In this document: in pieces, positions 24,502 through 33,231 of the stretch
Numbering within the stretch: the first letter of the stretch is position 1
How the letters are laid out: every line of letters starts with the position of its first letter
Source: Nocardioides cremeus
GTDB taxonomy: Bacteria; Actinomycetota; Actinomycetes; Propionibacteriales; Nocardioidaceae
NCBI RefSeq assembly: GCF_030518195.1
Contig: NZ_JAULSC010000004.1
Location: 212,708-276,707, forward strand
Direction of reading: 5' to 3'
Length of the DNA stretch: 64,000 nucleotides
The notes under the pieces: model-generated
Told to the model about the DNA's origin: nothing
Seen by the model: only the letters and a program-made list of their open reading frames with translations
The model's database searches: none
Program-made: the position numbers and the translations under genes

Positions 24502-25664
24502 CGGCGCCTCGTCGGATCGGCGACCGGGAACTCACCGTCGGCACACTCGACCCACCAGGCGTCGTCCCGCTGACGTACGGCGTGCTCGGCCGCGGCTCCG
24601 GGCGCGGCCTCGGCGGCGACGTGGAGCATCGAGACGTCGACCAGCCGAGCCTCCTCCGCGGCCATCGCCTCGACCGCGTGCAGCGCGGCCGTCACACCAC
24701 CGAGGGGGTCGGCGACCGCGTCACCGACCGGCACGGGGCACGCCCCTTCCCGCAGCCATAATCCACCGGCGACAGCCACGTCGTCGCCGAAGCCCACGGC
24801 GTCGGAGTCCCGTCCGCGCGCGGTGATCGACAACCAGGAGGTCCCCGCGGCCACGACCTCCTCCGCGATCAGCCCGAGCTGCCTCAGCGCCCTGGGACGT
24901 GAGGCCTCGAGCACGAGGTCCGCCCGCGCCACCAGGGCTCGCAGGGTGTCGAGCTCGGTGTCGAAGTCGAGGACCAGGCTCCGCGACCCGGCGTGCAGCA
25001 GCTCGAAGAAGACAGGAGGCCCGGACCTCGCCCCGTCGGGTCGCGAGCGGCTCTCCACCTTGACCACCTCGACCCCCCGCAGCCCCAGCAGGTGGGCGCA
25101 CAGCGGGCCCGCCCACAGACTGGTCAGGTCGACCACCAACGGCCGCTCCGCCGGACGACGCTGCCCCAGGACCGACGTCAGCACGGGCGGCCGGTCCGTC
25201 GGCGGCTGGGCGGGCACCACTCCCCCAGCCATCCCCAGCAGCCGCAGCCGCTCCTCGGCGTCGGCGCCAGGGCGTGCCGCAGCCCAGCCGGCAACCGCTT
25301 CCCAGGGGTCCACGTCGTCCCCGAGGTCCTCCTCGACCAGCGCGGGCACCAGCGACCGGTCGCTGGCGCGCGGCATCGACAGCACCAGGTGCCCGTCCGC
25401 GGTCGGGAGCGTCCGCGCCGCACCGCCGCACGACCACGGAGCGTTGCGCCGCAGCCCGGCGTACGCCGCCCGCTCACCGAGCAGCCCCGGGATCTCGTAC
25501 CCGACGACTCGCTGCACCGCGTCACGGACCAGGCTCGCGGCGCGGCCCGGCGCCGCCCGGGGCGGACCGTCCGGCCACCCGGTCAGAGCCATCGCCCCCG
25601 ACGCGGCCCAGTCCCGCAGGGCACCCTCCGGGCCACTGTCCGCCGTTCGCTCATACGAGCTCAT
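24498..25664 (-). CDS. Rearranged CaiB/BaiF-type CoA-transferase
   Basis: A 388-residue class III CoA-transferase relative with an unusual order. The N-terminal Rossmann motif that normally opens the family (PLVVDLTSLWAGPLCAHLLG, followed by VEVVKVESRSRPDG) appears only at residues 175-210. The first 170 residues resemble the middle of a CaiB protein: ASGAMALTGWPDGPP and then RTLPTADGHLVLSM. The C-terminal end has VSMLHVAAEAAP. The arrangement looks like a degenerate half joined to a second half, or a circular permutation. It overlaps the crotonase gene upstream by 14 bases and the amidohydrolase gene downstream by four. Activity as a CoA-transferase is inferred. Confidence 0.75.
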   Translation of the reverse strand: MSSYERTADSGPEGALRDWAASGAMALTGWPDGPPRAAPGRAASLVRDAVQRVVGYEIPGLLGERAAYAGLRRNAPWSCGGAARTLPTADGHLVLSMPRASDRSLVPALVEEDLGDDVDPWEAVAGWAAARPGADAEERLRLLGMAGGVVPAQPPTDRPPVLTSVLGQRRPAERPLVVDLTSLWAGPLCAHLLGLRGVEVVKVESRSRPDGARSGPPVFFELLHAGSRSLVLDFDTELDTLRALVARADLVLEASRPRALRQLGLIAEEVVAAGTSWLSITARGRDSDAVGFGDDVAVAGGLWLREGACPVPVGDAVADPLGGVTAALHAVEAMAAEEARLVDVSMLHVAAEAAPGAAAEHAVRQRDDAWWVECADGEFPVADPTRRR

Positions 25665-26682
25665 CGACCAGCCCCCACGCCAGGGCTCGATCGAGACCGA
25701 GCCGGTAACCGGTGAGGGCGAGCCACGCCGTGCGCCAGCGGCCGATCCGCCGGGTCACGCTGACCGTGCCACCGGCTCCGGGCACGAGCCCGAAACCGGT
25801 CTCCGGCAGGGCGAATGACGTACCCGGTCGGGCCCGCACCCGCGACGCAAACGCCGGCACCTCGATGCCGGCACCGATGCAGGCACCGTGCAGAACCGGC
25901 CGGACCACGTCGCGCAGCCGGTGCACCGCGAGCCCTGCGCTCGCAGCCAGACGCACCACGTGAGCCGTCGCGACGTCCGGGGTCGTGCCGAACTCGTCCA
26001 GGTCACCCCCGCTGCAGAACGAGGGACCCGCGCCCGACAGCTCGACTCGGGCGATGCTGTCGTCCAGGCGCGCCACCTCGAGCGCCTCGAGCAATCCGTT
26101 GCGGACCTCGTGGCCGAAGGCGTTGTGCCGCGCCGGCCGGTTGAGCACGACCTGCAGGACGGCCCCCTCGCGGGTCACCACCACCGGGGAATCGCCGGTC
26201 GGGACCTCGCGACGAGGCGTCGTCGCACGCCACTGTCCGAACTCCGGCCCGGCCAGCAGTGTCGAGTAGGCCAACGACTCAGCGACCAGCCCGCGCTCGA
26301 CCGAGCAGGACGACGTCACGTCGAGGACGTCGATCAGCGTGAGCGCGGCCAGCGGCGCGTTCGCGACCACGGAGCCGACCTGCTCCAGGACCGCGTCGCC
26401 GGTCGAGCCGGCATCGATCCACGACCGTCCGGGACCTCCTGGAGCAACCGTGAACGCCAACGCCTTCATCAGCCCGCGCGCCGCAGGCGGCAACGGCGAG
26501 CTGGCGACACCGACCAAGATCTTGTGATGCTGCGTGCCGAGCGCCTGCACCGCGCGCGGGGCCAGCGACCAGTCGGCACGGTCCAGATCGACCGCAGCAA
26601 CCGGTCGATCGACGGTCCCGTCGGCTCCCAGGTCGAGACGAGCGGCGCCGTCAACGAGGTCGGTCACATCAAGACGCTGCAC
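25651..26682 (-). CDS. Tandem crotonase-like protein
   Basis: A protein of about 343 residues. The second part holds a crotonase core: VVLNRPARHNAFGHEV, then FCSGGDLDEFG, ACIGAGIEVPAFASRV and LPETGFGLVPGAGGTVSVTRRIG. It stops at LAWGLVDELV, without the usual C-terminal helices. The first part (about residues 1-190) looks like a degenerate crotonase, including a helix pair ANAPLAALTLIDVLD that resembles the missing C-terminal section. The start is uncertain. I prefer GTG 26682, because the frame upstream (to 26817) is arginine-rich and unlike a protein. It heads the operon with the rearranged CoA-transferase and amidohydrolase. Confidence 0.72.
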   Translation of the reverse strand: MQRLDVTDLVDGAARLDLGADGTVDRPVAAVDLDRADWSLAPRAVQALGTQHHKILVGVASSPLPPAARGLMKALAFTVAPGGPGRSWIDAGSTGDAVLEQVGSVVANAPLAALTLIDVLDVTSSCSVERGLVAESLAYSTLLAGPEFGQWRATTPRREVPTGDSPVVVTREGAVLQVVLNRPARHNAFGHEVRNGLLEALEVARLDDSIARVELSGAGPSFCSGGDLDEFGTTPDVATAHVVRLAASAGLAVHRLRDVVRPVLHGACIGAGIEVPAFASRVRARPGTSFALPETGFGLVPGAGGTVSVTRRIGRWRTAWLALTGYRLGLDRALAWGLVDELV

Positions 26683-27298
26683 CAGGCCAGCATGGCAGGG
26701 CACGCGCTGATAGCGCGTGCTCGCCTTCAAGGTGGTCACCGTTCGACGGCGACGCGATACTGCGTGGCGGGTCCGATGCACGATCACTGCCTTCCGCGTG
26801 ACCGCTGTCGCTCTCACCGCGCGTCTGCGGGTGAGACGGTCGCCCGAGGTTGGGCCTGCTGGGGCGTGTGCCTAGATGCCTATGGGTGTTCGTGATGGCT
26901 GCGAGGCTGCGGATACCTTGGCCTCACCCCGCTCCCCAAGGCGGGGATTGCCTCCTGATCGCTCTGCACCAGATGCGGAATACCCATCAATCGCGAGTTC
27001 AGGCCCTGCGCGGTCCGGTGAAAGACTCGCAACCGTCGACCCTGACACCTTTGATTCGTCCACAGAAGCAACTGCGTCTCCTGACCGCGTGCGTGTCTTT
27101 CCGCCGCCCACCGGCGTGGGTGCCCGTCCGGAACGGCCGACGAGCGGGTATGGGGAACGGACGGTTCAAGCAGCTTCCGTCTGACTGCAGATCATGCTGG
27201 GTAGAACCGACCTCCAGCGGACAGGAGAAGACGATGGACGACAGCAACATCGCCGGGTGGGAGCCGAAGCTCTTGAGAGGTACCGACACCTGTGAACT
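26683..27298. other. No recognisable gene; probable rearrangement scar
   Basis: This stretch of about 620 bases has only low-quality reading frames with no family resemblance. Two details stand out. A short hairpin (CCCCGC 26927-26932 with GCGGGG 26941-26946) is one. The other is a 39-codon plus-strand frame at 27234-27353 with a good ribosome site (GGAGAAGACG before ATG) that runs antisense into the pcaH remnant. That frame may be the start of a gene lost in the rearrangement. Confidence 0.4.
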
Positions 27299-27499
27299 CA
27301 GGGTGAGGTCCTTGGTCGGATGGCGCAGCAGGCTCGAGCGGTACGGCGGGTAGTCGAGGCGCGGTTGCTGCTCCCCCGGCCCTGCGAGCCCGCCGTCAGC
27401 CTCGTAGTCGGCGGCAAGGGCGGCGATCTCGGCGCTGACCTCGGCCTGGGAGGTGGCGGCCGCGTCGGAGCTCGCGACCGGTGGCGTGACCTGACTCAT
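27299..27499 (-). pseudogene. pcaH: 5' remnant of protocatechuate 3,4-dioxygenase beta subunit gene
   Basis: From ATG 27499 the frame encodes about 67 residues that match the N-terminus of actinobacterial PcaH. It includes ADYEADGGLAG and then PRLDYPPYRSSLLRHPTKDL, the conserved first contact segment. After Leu67 the reading frame changes abruptly to unrelated sequence and all catalytic residues (two Tyr, two His ligands of the iron) are absent. The gene is therefore truncated at about position 27299. The inverted repeat at 27544-27560 is a probable relic of its promoter control. Confidence 0.75.
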
Positions 27500-27543
27500 G
27501 GATCGGACCCTAGGCCGGGGCGTCGAGCCTGCGACAGCAGTCA

Positions 27544-27560
27544 CTTCCGCTCAGCGGAAG
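27544..27560. promoter_or_regulatory. Inverted repeat upstream of pcaH remnant
   Basis: CTTCCGCT and AGCGGAAG flank one central base. The spacing and TTCCGC/GCGGAA arms resemble IclR-family (PcaR-type) operators, which would fit control of a protocatechuate gene. This is inference from site shape only. The rest of 27500-27813 shows no gene. Confidence 0.45.
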
Positions 27561-27813
27561 GTAAGCACGACTTTAACGACTAGCATTCCGGAGCGATGCG
27601 CGCGTTGAGGGGTGCACCCCCGCCAGCGCGAACTGAGGTGGTGCCAGCCCGGCCACAACAACGATCAGTTTTACCGGGACCCCACCGCCGCTACGGATGA
27701 CCCCCTCGGCGGCAGCGCGCGTCGCTGGCGCGACAACACTCGCCCGACCGGGCTCACGACTGTGTCCCAGGTGTGTCCGCACCCGACCCCAAGCCAGGGC
27801 GTCGCACAAGCAG

Positions 27814-27853
27814 AACAGCCGCTGCCCCGTGTCTTGCCAGGTCAGCGGCTGTT
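27814..27853 (-). terminator. Hairpin downstream of tRNA-Arg
   Basis: AACAGCCGCTG and CAGCGGCTGTT are exact 11-base complements separated by 18 bases, ten bases beyond the tRNA 3' end on its own strand. Confidence 0.65.
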
Positions 27854-27862
27854 CGTGTCTTG

Positions 27863-27935
27863 CGCGCCTGTAGGGATTCGAACCCCAAACCTTCTGATCC
27901 GTAGTCAGATGCTCTATCCGTTGAGCTACAGGCGC
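27863..27935 (-). tRNA. tRNA-Arg(ACG)
   Basis: The minus strand folds as a complete cloverleaf. The acceptor is GCGCCTG paired with CAGGCGC. The anticodon stem TCTGA/TCAGA closes the loop CTACGGA, giving anticodon ACG. The T arm is GGGGTTCGAATCCC. CCA is not encoded. The gene borders the scar region on its 3' side, a common integration position for mobile elements. Confidence 0.95.
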
Positions 27936-28014
27936 CCGTCGCGCGGCATGCCGTGCGACCCAAGGAGATTAGCGCAGACGTCGCGCGAGCCGAAATCGGG
28001 CCCGGGTCGCGGGC

Positions 28015-29232
28015 TCACCCACCCTCCACCCGTGCGTACGCCGCTCGCCCGGGGCTGCCGGTCAGGCCGTGCACGAGGGTGCTGCCGACCACGACCGCGG
28101 TGCCGGCGGTGACCACCAGGTCGCTGCCGGGCACTCGCTCGCCGACCTCCAGCAGGTAGTAGATCGCCGAGACCCCGATCGGGCCGAACCAGCCGAGGAA
28201 CAGCGCGTCGCGGCGAGCCAGCCGCAGGGCCGGGGAGAGCGCCAGCAGCCAGGGCAGCCGCCGCAGGAGCAGCACCCCGACGACCAGCAGCACCAGCGCC
28301 CACCCGATCTCGGCCCAGGCCGACCACGGCAGGGCGACGCCGAGCAGCACGAAGACCGGCAGCACGGCGTACTTGTTGAGCGCCTCGTCGATGGTCAGCG
28401 CGCGCACCCGGTCGTCGCTCGTCCAGGTCGCGTTGAGCGCCAGCCCGGCCACGAAGACGGCCAGCACCGCCCCCACGTCGAGCAGGTGCGCGGCGGAGAG
28501 CACACCGAGCGCGAGCACCAGGGTGAACAGGACCGCCTGCGCCGGGCTGGTGTCGCTGTGCTGCTCACCCAGCCGCACCGCCCGGCCGGCGCCCCACCCG
28601 GCGGCGACGCCGAGCACCAGGGCGCCCAGCACGCTGCGCAGCACCTCGAGCCCCGCCTCACCGCCGGTCAGCGGTCCGGCGACCGCCACCGCCACCACGA
28701 CCAGCGGCAGGGCCAGGCCGTCGTTGGCGCCCGACTCCAGCGACAGCAGCTGCCGGGTGCGCTCGGCGATGTCGCGCTCGGCGGGCCCGCCGGTCACCAC
28801 GCTCGAGCTGAGCACCGGGTCGGTGGGGCAGACCGCGACGCCGAGCAGCAGGGCCGCGGCGGCGCCCAGCCCGGCGGTCGGCCCCAGCACCGCCCAGGCG
28901 ACGCCGGCCGACGCCAGCGCCATCACCGGCATCAGCACTCCCAGGAGGAGCCCCACCGAGCCCGCGCGGCGGCGTACGTCGCCGATCGGGTAGCGCAGGG
29001 CGATCGCCATCATCGAGACGGCGAGCAGGACCACCGCCACCTCGCGGAGCTCGTGGGGGCCCGCGCCCAGCTCGGGCAGCACCACCCACCCGAGCGCCTG
29101 GGGCCCGACCAGCACCCCGGCCACCACCGCCAGCAGCGGCTCGGAGACCGGCAGCCGGTCGAGGCTCGAGGACAGGGCGGCGACACCCAGACCCAGCACC
29201 GCCACCACGACGACGACCACCTCGACGTGCAT
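28015..29232 (-). CDS. Cation:proton antiporter (CPA/NhaP-like)
   Basis: A 405-residue polytopic membrane protein with about 11-12 hydrophobic helices. GVAVCPTDPVLSSSVVTG and SLESGANDGLALPLVVVAVAV are the transport-core motifs of the NhaP/KefB-type sodium/proton exchange domain, where the aspartates bind the ion. FLGWFGPIGVSAIYYLL near the C-terminus is also typical of NhaP proteins. I start at ATG 29232, because the frame upstream (to 29343) is hydrophilic and overlaps the promoter region. No regulatory RCK domain is attached. It is divergent from pckG. Confidence 0.85.
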   Translation of the reverse strand: MHVEVVVVVVAVLGLGVAALSSSLDRLPVSEPLLAVVAGVLVGPQALGWVVLPELGAGPHELREVAVVLLAVSMMAIALRYPIGDVRRRAGSVGLLLGVLMPVMALASAGVAWAVLGPTAGLGAAAALLLGVAVCPTDPVLSSSVVTGGPAERDIAERTRQLLSLESGANDGLALPLVVVAVAVAGPLTGGEAGLEVLRSVLGALVLGVAAGWGAGRAVRLGEQHSDTSPAQAVLFTLVLALGVLSAAHLLDVGAVLAVFVAGLALNATWTSDDRVRALTIDEALNKYAVLPVFVLLGVALPWSAWAEIGWALVLLVVGVLLLRRLPWLLALSPALRLARRDALFLGWFGPIGVSAIYYLLEVGERVPGSDLVVTAGTAVVVGSTLVHGLTGSPGRAAYARVEGG

Positions 29233-29555
29233 GACGCCACCCGACCCGACGGCTGCGAACCCGCGCCTCACCCGTCCGTGTGTAGCTCCGCAGTCCCCGA
29301 GATCGCCCGTGTGACCGGGCACACACGGCGTTGAACGTTCCAATATGCGGGGTTAAAGAGCGGCGGTACATTCGCCGAAGTCCCAGGCGGGGACCCTCAC
29401 CGGCACCGCACCAGGACCCTACAAAAGTCGCCGGCAACGACGCCACGCGATCCACACCAGCTCCACGACACACCGTCGATACGCTCGACGGCCGGGGCGC
29501 CGTCCCCGCATCCGCGAGGCCAGTTCCCCGCGAATGCGCGAGAGGTAAGAGGCAG
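29233..29555. other. Divergent intergenic region between antiporter gene and pckG
   Basis: No gene is visible. A hairpin-like CCGTGTGACCGGGCACACACGG lies near 29308-29329, followed by the imperfect palindrome TTGAACGTTCCAA at 29331-29343. These may be control sites for pckG, but I cannot assign a regulator. Confidence 0.4.
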
Positions 29556-31373
29556 ATGACCGCCGACCAGGCACTCACCGACGCTCCCACGACCCACCAG
29601 GGAATCCTGGACTTCGTCGCGGAGGTCGCGGCGATGACCAAGCCCGACGAGATCTACTGGTGCACCGGCTCCGACGAGGAGTGGACCCGGCTGACCGACG
29701 CGCTCGTCGGCACCGGCACGTTCACCCAGCTCGACCCGAGCATCAAGCCGAACTCGTACTACGCGGCCTCCGACCCCATCGACGTGGCGCGCGTCGAGGA
29801 CCGCACCTACATCTGCTCGGTCGACGAGAAGGACTGCGGGCCCACCAACAACTGGATGGCGCCCGACGAGATGAAGTCGATCATGCGCGGTCTCTACGAC
29901 GGCTGCATGACCGGTCGCACCATGTACGTCATCCCCTTCGTGATGGGTCACCTCGAGGCCGAGAAGCCGATGTTCGGCATCGAGCTCACCGACTCCGCCT
30001 ACGTCACCGCCTCGATGCGCGTCATGGCCCGGATGGGCTCCAAGGTCCTGGACCGGATGACCGAGCTCGACGCCGACTTCGTGCAGGCCGTGCACTCCGT
30101 GGGCCACCCCCTCGCCGAGGGCCAGGCCGACGTGAAGTGGCCCTGCAACGACACCAAGTACATCGTGCAGTTCCCCGAGGAGCGCGCGATCTGGTCCTTC
30201 GGCTCCGGCTACGGCGGCAACGCGCTGCTGGGCAAGAAGTGCTACGCGCTGCGCATCGCCTCGGTGATGGCGCGCGACGAGGGCTGGCTCGCCGAGCACA
30301 TGCTGATCCTCAAGCTCACCAGCCCCCAGGGCGTGACCAAGTACGTCGCCGCGGCCTTCCCCAGCGCCTGCGGCAAGACCAACCTGGCGATGCTGCAGCC
30401 CACCATCCCGGGCTGGAAGGTCGAGACGCTCGGCGACGACATCGCCTGGATGCGCATCGGCGAGGACGGCCGGCTGTGGGCGGTCAACCCCGAGTACGGC
30501 TTCTTCGGCGTGGCGCCGGGCACCAACGAGCACACCAACCCCAACGCCATGCGCACCATCAACAAGGGCAACTCGGTCTTCACCAACGTCGCGCTCACCG
30601 AGGACGGCGACGTGTGGTGGGAGGGCCTGGAGAACCCGCCGGCCAAGGCGACCTCGTGGAAGGGCGAGCCCTGGACCCCCGAGTCCGACGAGCTCTCCAG
30701 CCACCCCAACAGCCGCTACTGCACCCCGATCAAGCAGTGCGACATCCTCGCGCCCGAGTACGACGACCCGCGCGGCGTCCCGATCGACGCCATCCTCTTC
30801 GGTGGTCGCCGCAAGACCACCGTCCCGCTGGTCTTCGAGGCCCGCGACTGGACCCACGGCACCTTCCTCGGCGCGACCCTGTCGTCGGAGACCACCGCCG
30901 CCGCGACCGGCGCGGTCGGCGTGGTGCGCCGCGACCCGATGGCGATGCTGCCCTTCATCGGCTACAACGCCGGTGACTACTTCAGCCACTGGATCAACAT
31001 CGGCAAGGACAACGACGCCTCCAAGCTGCCGCGGATCTTCTACGTCAACTGGTTCCGCCGCGACGACGAGGGCGGCTTCCTGTGGCCCGGCTTCGGCGAG
31101 AACAGCCGCGTGCTGAAGTGGGTCGTGGAGCGCATCGACGGCCAGGCCGCCGCCGTGGAGACCCCCATCGGCCACGTGCCGACCCCGGAGTCGCTCGACA
31201 CGGAGGGACTCGACATGAGCGAGGAGGCGCTGGTCTCCGCGCTCGAGGTCGACCCCGAGGAGTGGAAGGCCGAGATCCCGCAGATCCAGGAGTGGTTCGA
31301 GAAGTTCGGCGACGACCTGCCGGGCGTGCTGTGGACCGAGCTCGACGGTCTCAAGGCCCGCCTGGGCGTCTGA
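29556..31373 (+). CDS. pckG: Phosphoenolpyruvate carboxykinase (GTP)
   Basis: A 605-residue GTP-type [18 protein letters not shown] (residues 268-280) is the P-loop kinase-1a motif with the GTP-form cysteine. [22 protein letters not shown] is the PEP/oxaloacetate-binding segment, and [21 protein letters not shown] and [25 protein letters not shown] are further family blocks. It converts oxaloacetate plus GTP to phosphoenolpyruvate, CO2 and GDP in gluconeogenesis, which is needed for growth on the fatty-acid-like substrates handled by the 5' cluster. ATG 29556 follows AGAGGTAAGAGG. A strong terminator follows. Confidence 0.97.
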   Translation: MTADQALTDAPTTHQGILDFVAEVAAMTKPDEIYWCTGSDEEWTRLTDALVGTGTFTQLDPSIKPNSYYAASDPIDVARVEDRTYICSVDEKDCGPTNNWMAPDEMKSIMRGLYDGCMTGRTMYVIPFVMGHLEAEKPMFGIELTDSAYVTASMRVMARMGSKVLDRMTELDADFVQAVHSVGHPLAEGQADVKWPCNDTKYIVQFPEERAIWSFGSGYGGNALLGKKCYALRIASVMARDEGWLAEHMLILKLTSPQGVTKYVAAAFPSACGKTNLAMLQPTIPGWKVETLGDDIAWMRIGEDGRLWAVNPEYGFFGVAPGTNEHTNPNAMRTINKGNSVFTNVALTEDGDVWWEGLENPPAKATSWKGEPWTPESDELSSHPNSRYCTPIKQCDILAPEYDDPRGVPIDAILFGGRRKTTVPLVFEARDWTHGTFLGATLSSETTAAATGAVGVVRRDPMAMLPFIGYNAGDYFSHWINIGKDNDASKLPRIFYVNWFRRDDEGGFLWPGFGENSRVLKWVVERIDGQAAAVETPIGHVPTPESLDTEGLDMSEEALVSALEVDPEEWKAEIPQIQEWFEKFGDDLPGVLWTELDGLKARLGV

Positions 31374-31402
31374 GCCCCGGGGCGCCACCCGCGCCCAGCA
31401 CC

Positions 31403-31433
31403 GGACCCCGCTCCCCCACCGGGAGCGGGGTCC
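31403..31433 (+). terminator. Terminator after pckG
   Basis: GGACCCCGCTCCC and GGGAGCGGGGTCC are perfect 13-base complements around the five-base loop CCACC, 30 bases after the pckG stop. Confidence 0.85.
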
Positions 31434-31547
31434 GTGCATTCTGGTCCGTTCCACGGGGTACTGCCGTGTGACAGGATCGCCCCCTCGGAGTCCCGCCCCC
31501 GTCCGCCCCCACCCGGCCCGCGCGGCCCGCCAGCACAGGAGGAACAG

Positions 31548-32585
31548 GTGTCGAGCTACGGACCCGAGCACCGTGCGCTGCTGGAGTCGCAGGCCGCGCC
31601 CCTGTACGAGGCCGCCGTCGCCGAGGGCGGGCTGCGCACCGACGACCCCCGCCTCGCCGAGGGCGCCGAGACCCGCCCGGCGTTCGACCTGCTGGTCGAG
31701 CTGGGGCTGCTGCACCTGGACCCCGAAGGGGCGTCGTACCTGCCCGAGGACCCGACCAGCGTGCAGTCGCGGGTCGTCTCGCCGCTGAGCCAGGACGCCG
31801 GCCGGCTGCTCGAGGAGTCCTCGCAGTGGGCCCGGGCCTTCGGGAGCCTGGCCCAGACCTGGCGCCGGGCGCCGCAGAGCGAGCGCGGAGGACCGTTCAC
31901 CTACCTGCGCGACCACGCGATCAGCACCTACCTCGACGGTCTGGTGGCCGAGGTCGAGACGGAGATCCTCACCGCGCAGCCGCAGGCCGGCCGCGACGCC
32001 GCCACCCTCGCCGAGGCGGCGCGCCGCGACATCGCCGCCCTCGAGCGGGGCGTGCGGATCCGCACGCTCTACCAGCACTCGGCCCGGCGCAGCACCGTCA
32101 CGCACCGCTACGTCACCTCGGTGACCGAGCGGGGCGCGGAGGTGCGCACCCTCGACGAGTTCTTCAACCGGATGATCGTCGTCGACCGGCGCGTCGCGGT
32201 GATCCCCGGCGCCGAGGACCTGCGCGTGGCGATCGCGGTGCGCGAACCGTCGGTGGTGGCCTACCTGGTCGACGTCTTCGAGCGGGCCTGGGAGCGGGGC
32301 CGGGCCTTCAGCAACAAGGACAGCTCCATGCTCAAGGACATCGCCGCGGAGCAGCGGCAGATGACCATCCGGATGCTCGTGGAGGGCCACGCCGACCCGG
32401 TCAGCGCCAAGCGGCTGGGGGTCAGCCCGCGCACCTACGCCGGCTACGTGGCCGACCTCAAGGACGAGTACGAGGCCGAGACCCGCTTCCAGCTCGGCTA
32501 CACGATGGGGCGCCTGGGGCTCTCGGGCACCGAGACCGACGGCAGCCGGCCCGCGGGCGGCGCCGAGGCCGCCGACAAGGGCTGA
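31548..32585 (+). CDS. LuxR/TrmB-like transcriptional regulator
   Basis: A 345-residue regulator. The start GTG 31548 has a strong AGGAGG six bases upstream. The first 80 residues (ALLESQAAPLYEAAVAEGGL ... FDLLVELGLLHLD) resemble a TrmB-type winged helix. The middle is an undefined sensor-like region. The last 70 residues (MTIRMLVEGHADPVSAKRLG, then VSPRTYAGYVADLKDEY) form a LuxR-type helix-turn-helix. There is no phosphoreceiver domain. The gene converges on a 44-codon secreted-peptide gene, and the terminator at 32593-32626 separates the two. A regulator/peptide partnership is my inference. Confidence 0.8.
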   Translation: MSSYGPEHRALLESQAAPLYEAAVAEGGLRTDDPRLAEGAETRPAFDLLVELGLLHLDPEGASYLPEDPTSVQSRVVSPLSQDAGRLLEESSQWARAFGSLAQTWRRAPQSERGGPFTYLRDHAISTYLDGLVAEVETEILTAQPQAGRDAATLAEAARRDIAALERGVRIRTLYQHSARRSTVTHRYVTSVTERGAEVRTLDEFFNRMIVVDRRVAVIPGAEDLRVAIAVREPSVVAYLVDVFERAWERGRAFSNKDSSMLKDIAAEQRQMTIRMLVEGHADPVSAKRLGVSPRTYAGYVADLKDEYEAETRFQLGYTMGRLGLSGTETDGSRPAGGAEAADKG

Positions 32586-32592
32586 GGACGCA

Positions 32593-32626
32593 CCAGAGGC
32601 CCCACCGGGACGGATGGGGCCTCTGG
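32593..32626. terminator. Terminator between regulator and peptide gene
   Basis: CCAGAGGCCCC and GGGGCCTCTGG are exact 11-base complements with a 12-base loop, eight bases after the regulator stop. It could serve both converging genes. Confidence 0.8.
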
Positions 32627-32714
32627 CACGCGGCGACGCCGCAGCGGGGGCGCTGGGGTCGGTTCAGCAGGGACGACTCTGGGGAGAGTCAGGGACGCGA
32701 CCGAGCGGGACGAC

Positions 32715-32849
32715 TCAGGGCGCCTTGCGGCAGTAACCGCCGCAACCCCAGCTGGTGTCCATGGCCTGCGCGGGGGCCACGAAGCCGAGCATCCCGACGG
32801 TGACAGCGGTGGTGGCGACGACGAGCCCGGCCTTGCGGACGATCTTCAT
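32715..32849 (-). CDS. Small secreted peptide precursor, 44 residues
   Basis: A short gene with a strong AGGAAGG ribosome site six bases before its ATG. The precursor has a textbook signal peptide: KIVRK, a hydrophobic core AGLVVATTAVTVGMLGFVA and a cleavage site APAQA. The predicted mature peptide is MDTSWGCGGYCRKAP, 15 residues with two cysteines three residues apart that could form a disulfide loop. It is too small to be an enzyme, so a peptide signal or small antimicrobial is possible. A near-perfect 25-base palindrome lies 97 bases upstream, so its promoter is probably tightly controlled. A LuxR-type regulator gene faces it. Confidence 0.72.
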   Translation of the reverse strand: MKIVRKAGLVVATTAVTVGMLGFVAPAQAMDTSWGCGGYCRKAP

Positions 32850-32945
32850 GGTGAACCTTCCTCATGCTCCCGGTCGGGCCAGGTCGTGGCCCGTGAGATC
32901 CGAGTGTGCCCCAGGTCGGGGCCGGCGACGCCGTCCCAGCCGGGC

Positions 32946-32970
32946 CATGTTCGTGCAATGCACAAACATG
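32946..32970. promoter_or_regulatory. 25-base palindrome upstream of the secreted-peptide gene
   Basis: The arms CATGTTCGTGCA and TGCACAAACATG flank one central base and are complementary at 11 of 12 positions. It sits about 97 bases before the peptide start in an otherwise empty 205-base interval. A dimeric regulator site is likely; the LuxR-type protein at 31548-32585 is the obvious candidate. Confidence 0.65.
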
Positions 32971-33011
32971 CAACGCGTACGCCGGCTGCAAGGCGCACTG
33001 GTCCGGACGTG

Positions 33012-33050
33012 GCACGACCCCCGCAGGTCGAGGACCTGCGAGGGTCGTGC
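33012..33050 (-). terminator. Terminator after tRNA-Ser(GCT)
   Basis: GCACGACCC...GCAGGTC pairs with GACCTGC...GGGTCGTGC (9 plus 7 base pairs around a small internal loop), six bases past the tRNA 3' end on the minus strand. Confidence 0.75.
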
Positions 33051-33055
33051 GCTGG

Positions 33056-33146
33056 CGGAGGCGGAGGGATTTGAACCCTCGATGGGGTTGTAGCCCCAAA
33101 CCCGCTTAGCAGGCGGGCGCCATAGACCGGACTAGGCGACGCCTCC
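33056..33146 (-). tRNA. tRNA-Ser(GCT)
   Basis: On the minus strand, acceptor GGAGGCG pairs with CGCCTCC. The anticodon stem CCCGC/GCGGG closes loop CTGCTAA with anticodon GCT. A long variable arm (GGGGCT ... CCCC type) marks a class II tRNA, and the T arm is GAGGGTTCAAATCCCTC. Confidence 0.95.
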
Positions 33147-33231
33147 CGGCAGCGCCGACAGGCTACAAGGCCGGAGCCGCCCGCCACCAATCAGGGCGGC
33201 TGCCGGTCGGTCGCCGGCTGTTCGAGGGGGC

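Noticed and set aside
26850..27353. Plus-strand 167-residue frame in the scar region
   Set aside because: Composition is unlike the neighbouring proteins, with no ribosome site and no recognisable family. It overlaps the better supported pcaH remnant.
28015..29343. Extended N-terminus of the antiporter up to 29343
   Set aside because: The extra 37 residues are hydrophilic and fall in the promoter region of pckG. ATG 29232 directly precedes the first membrane helix.
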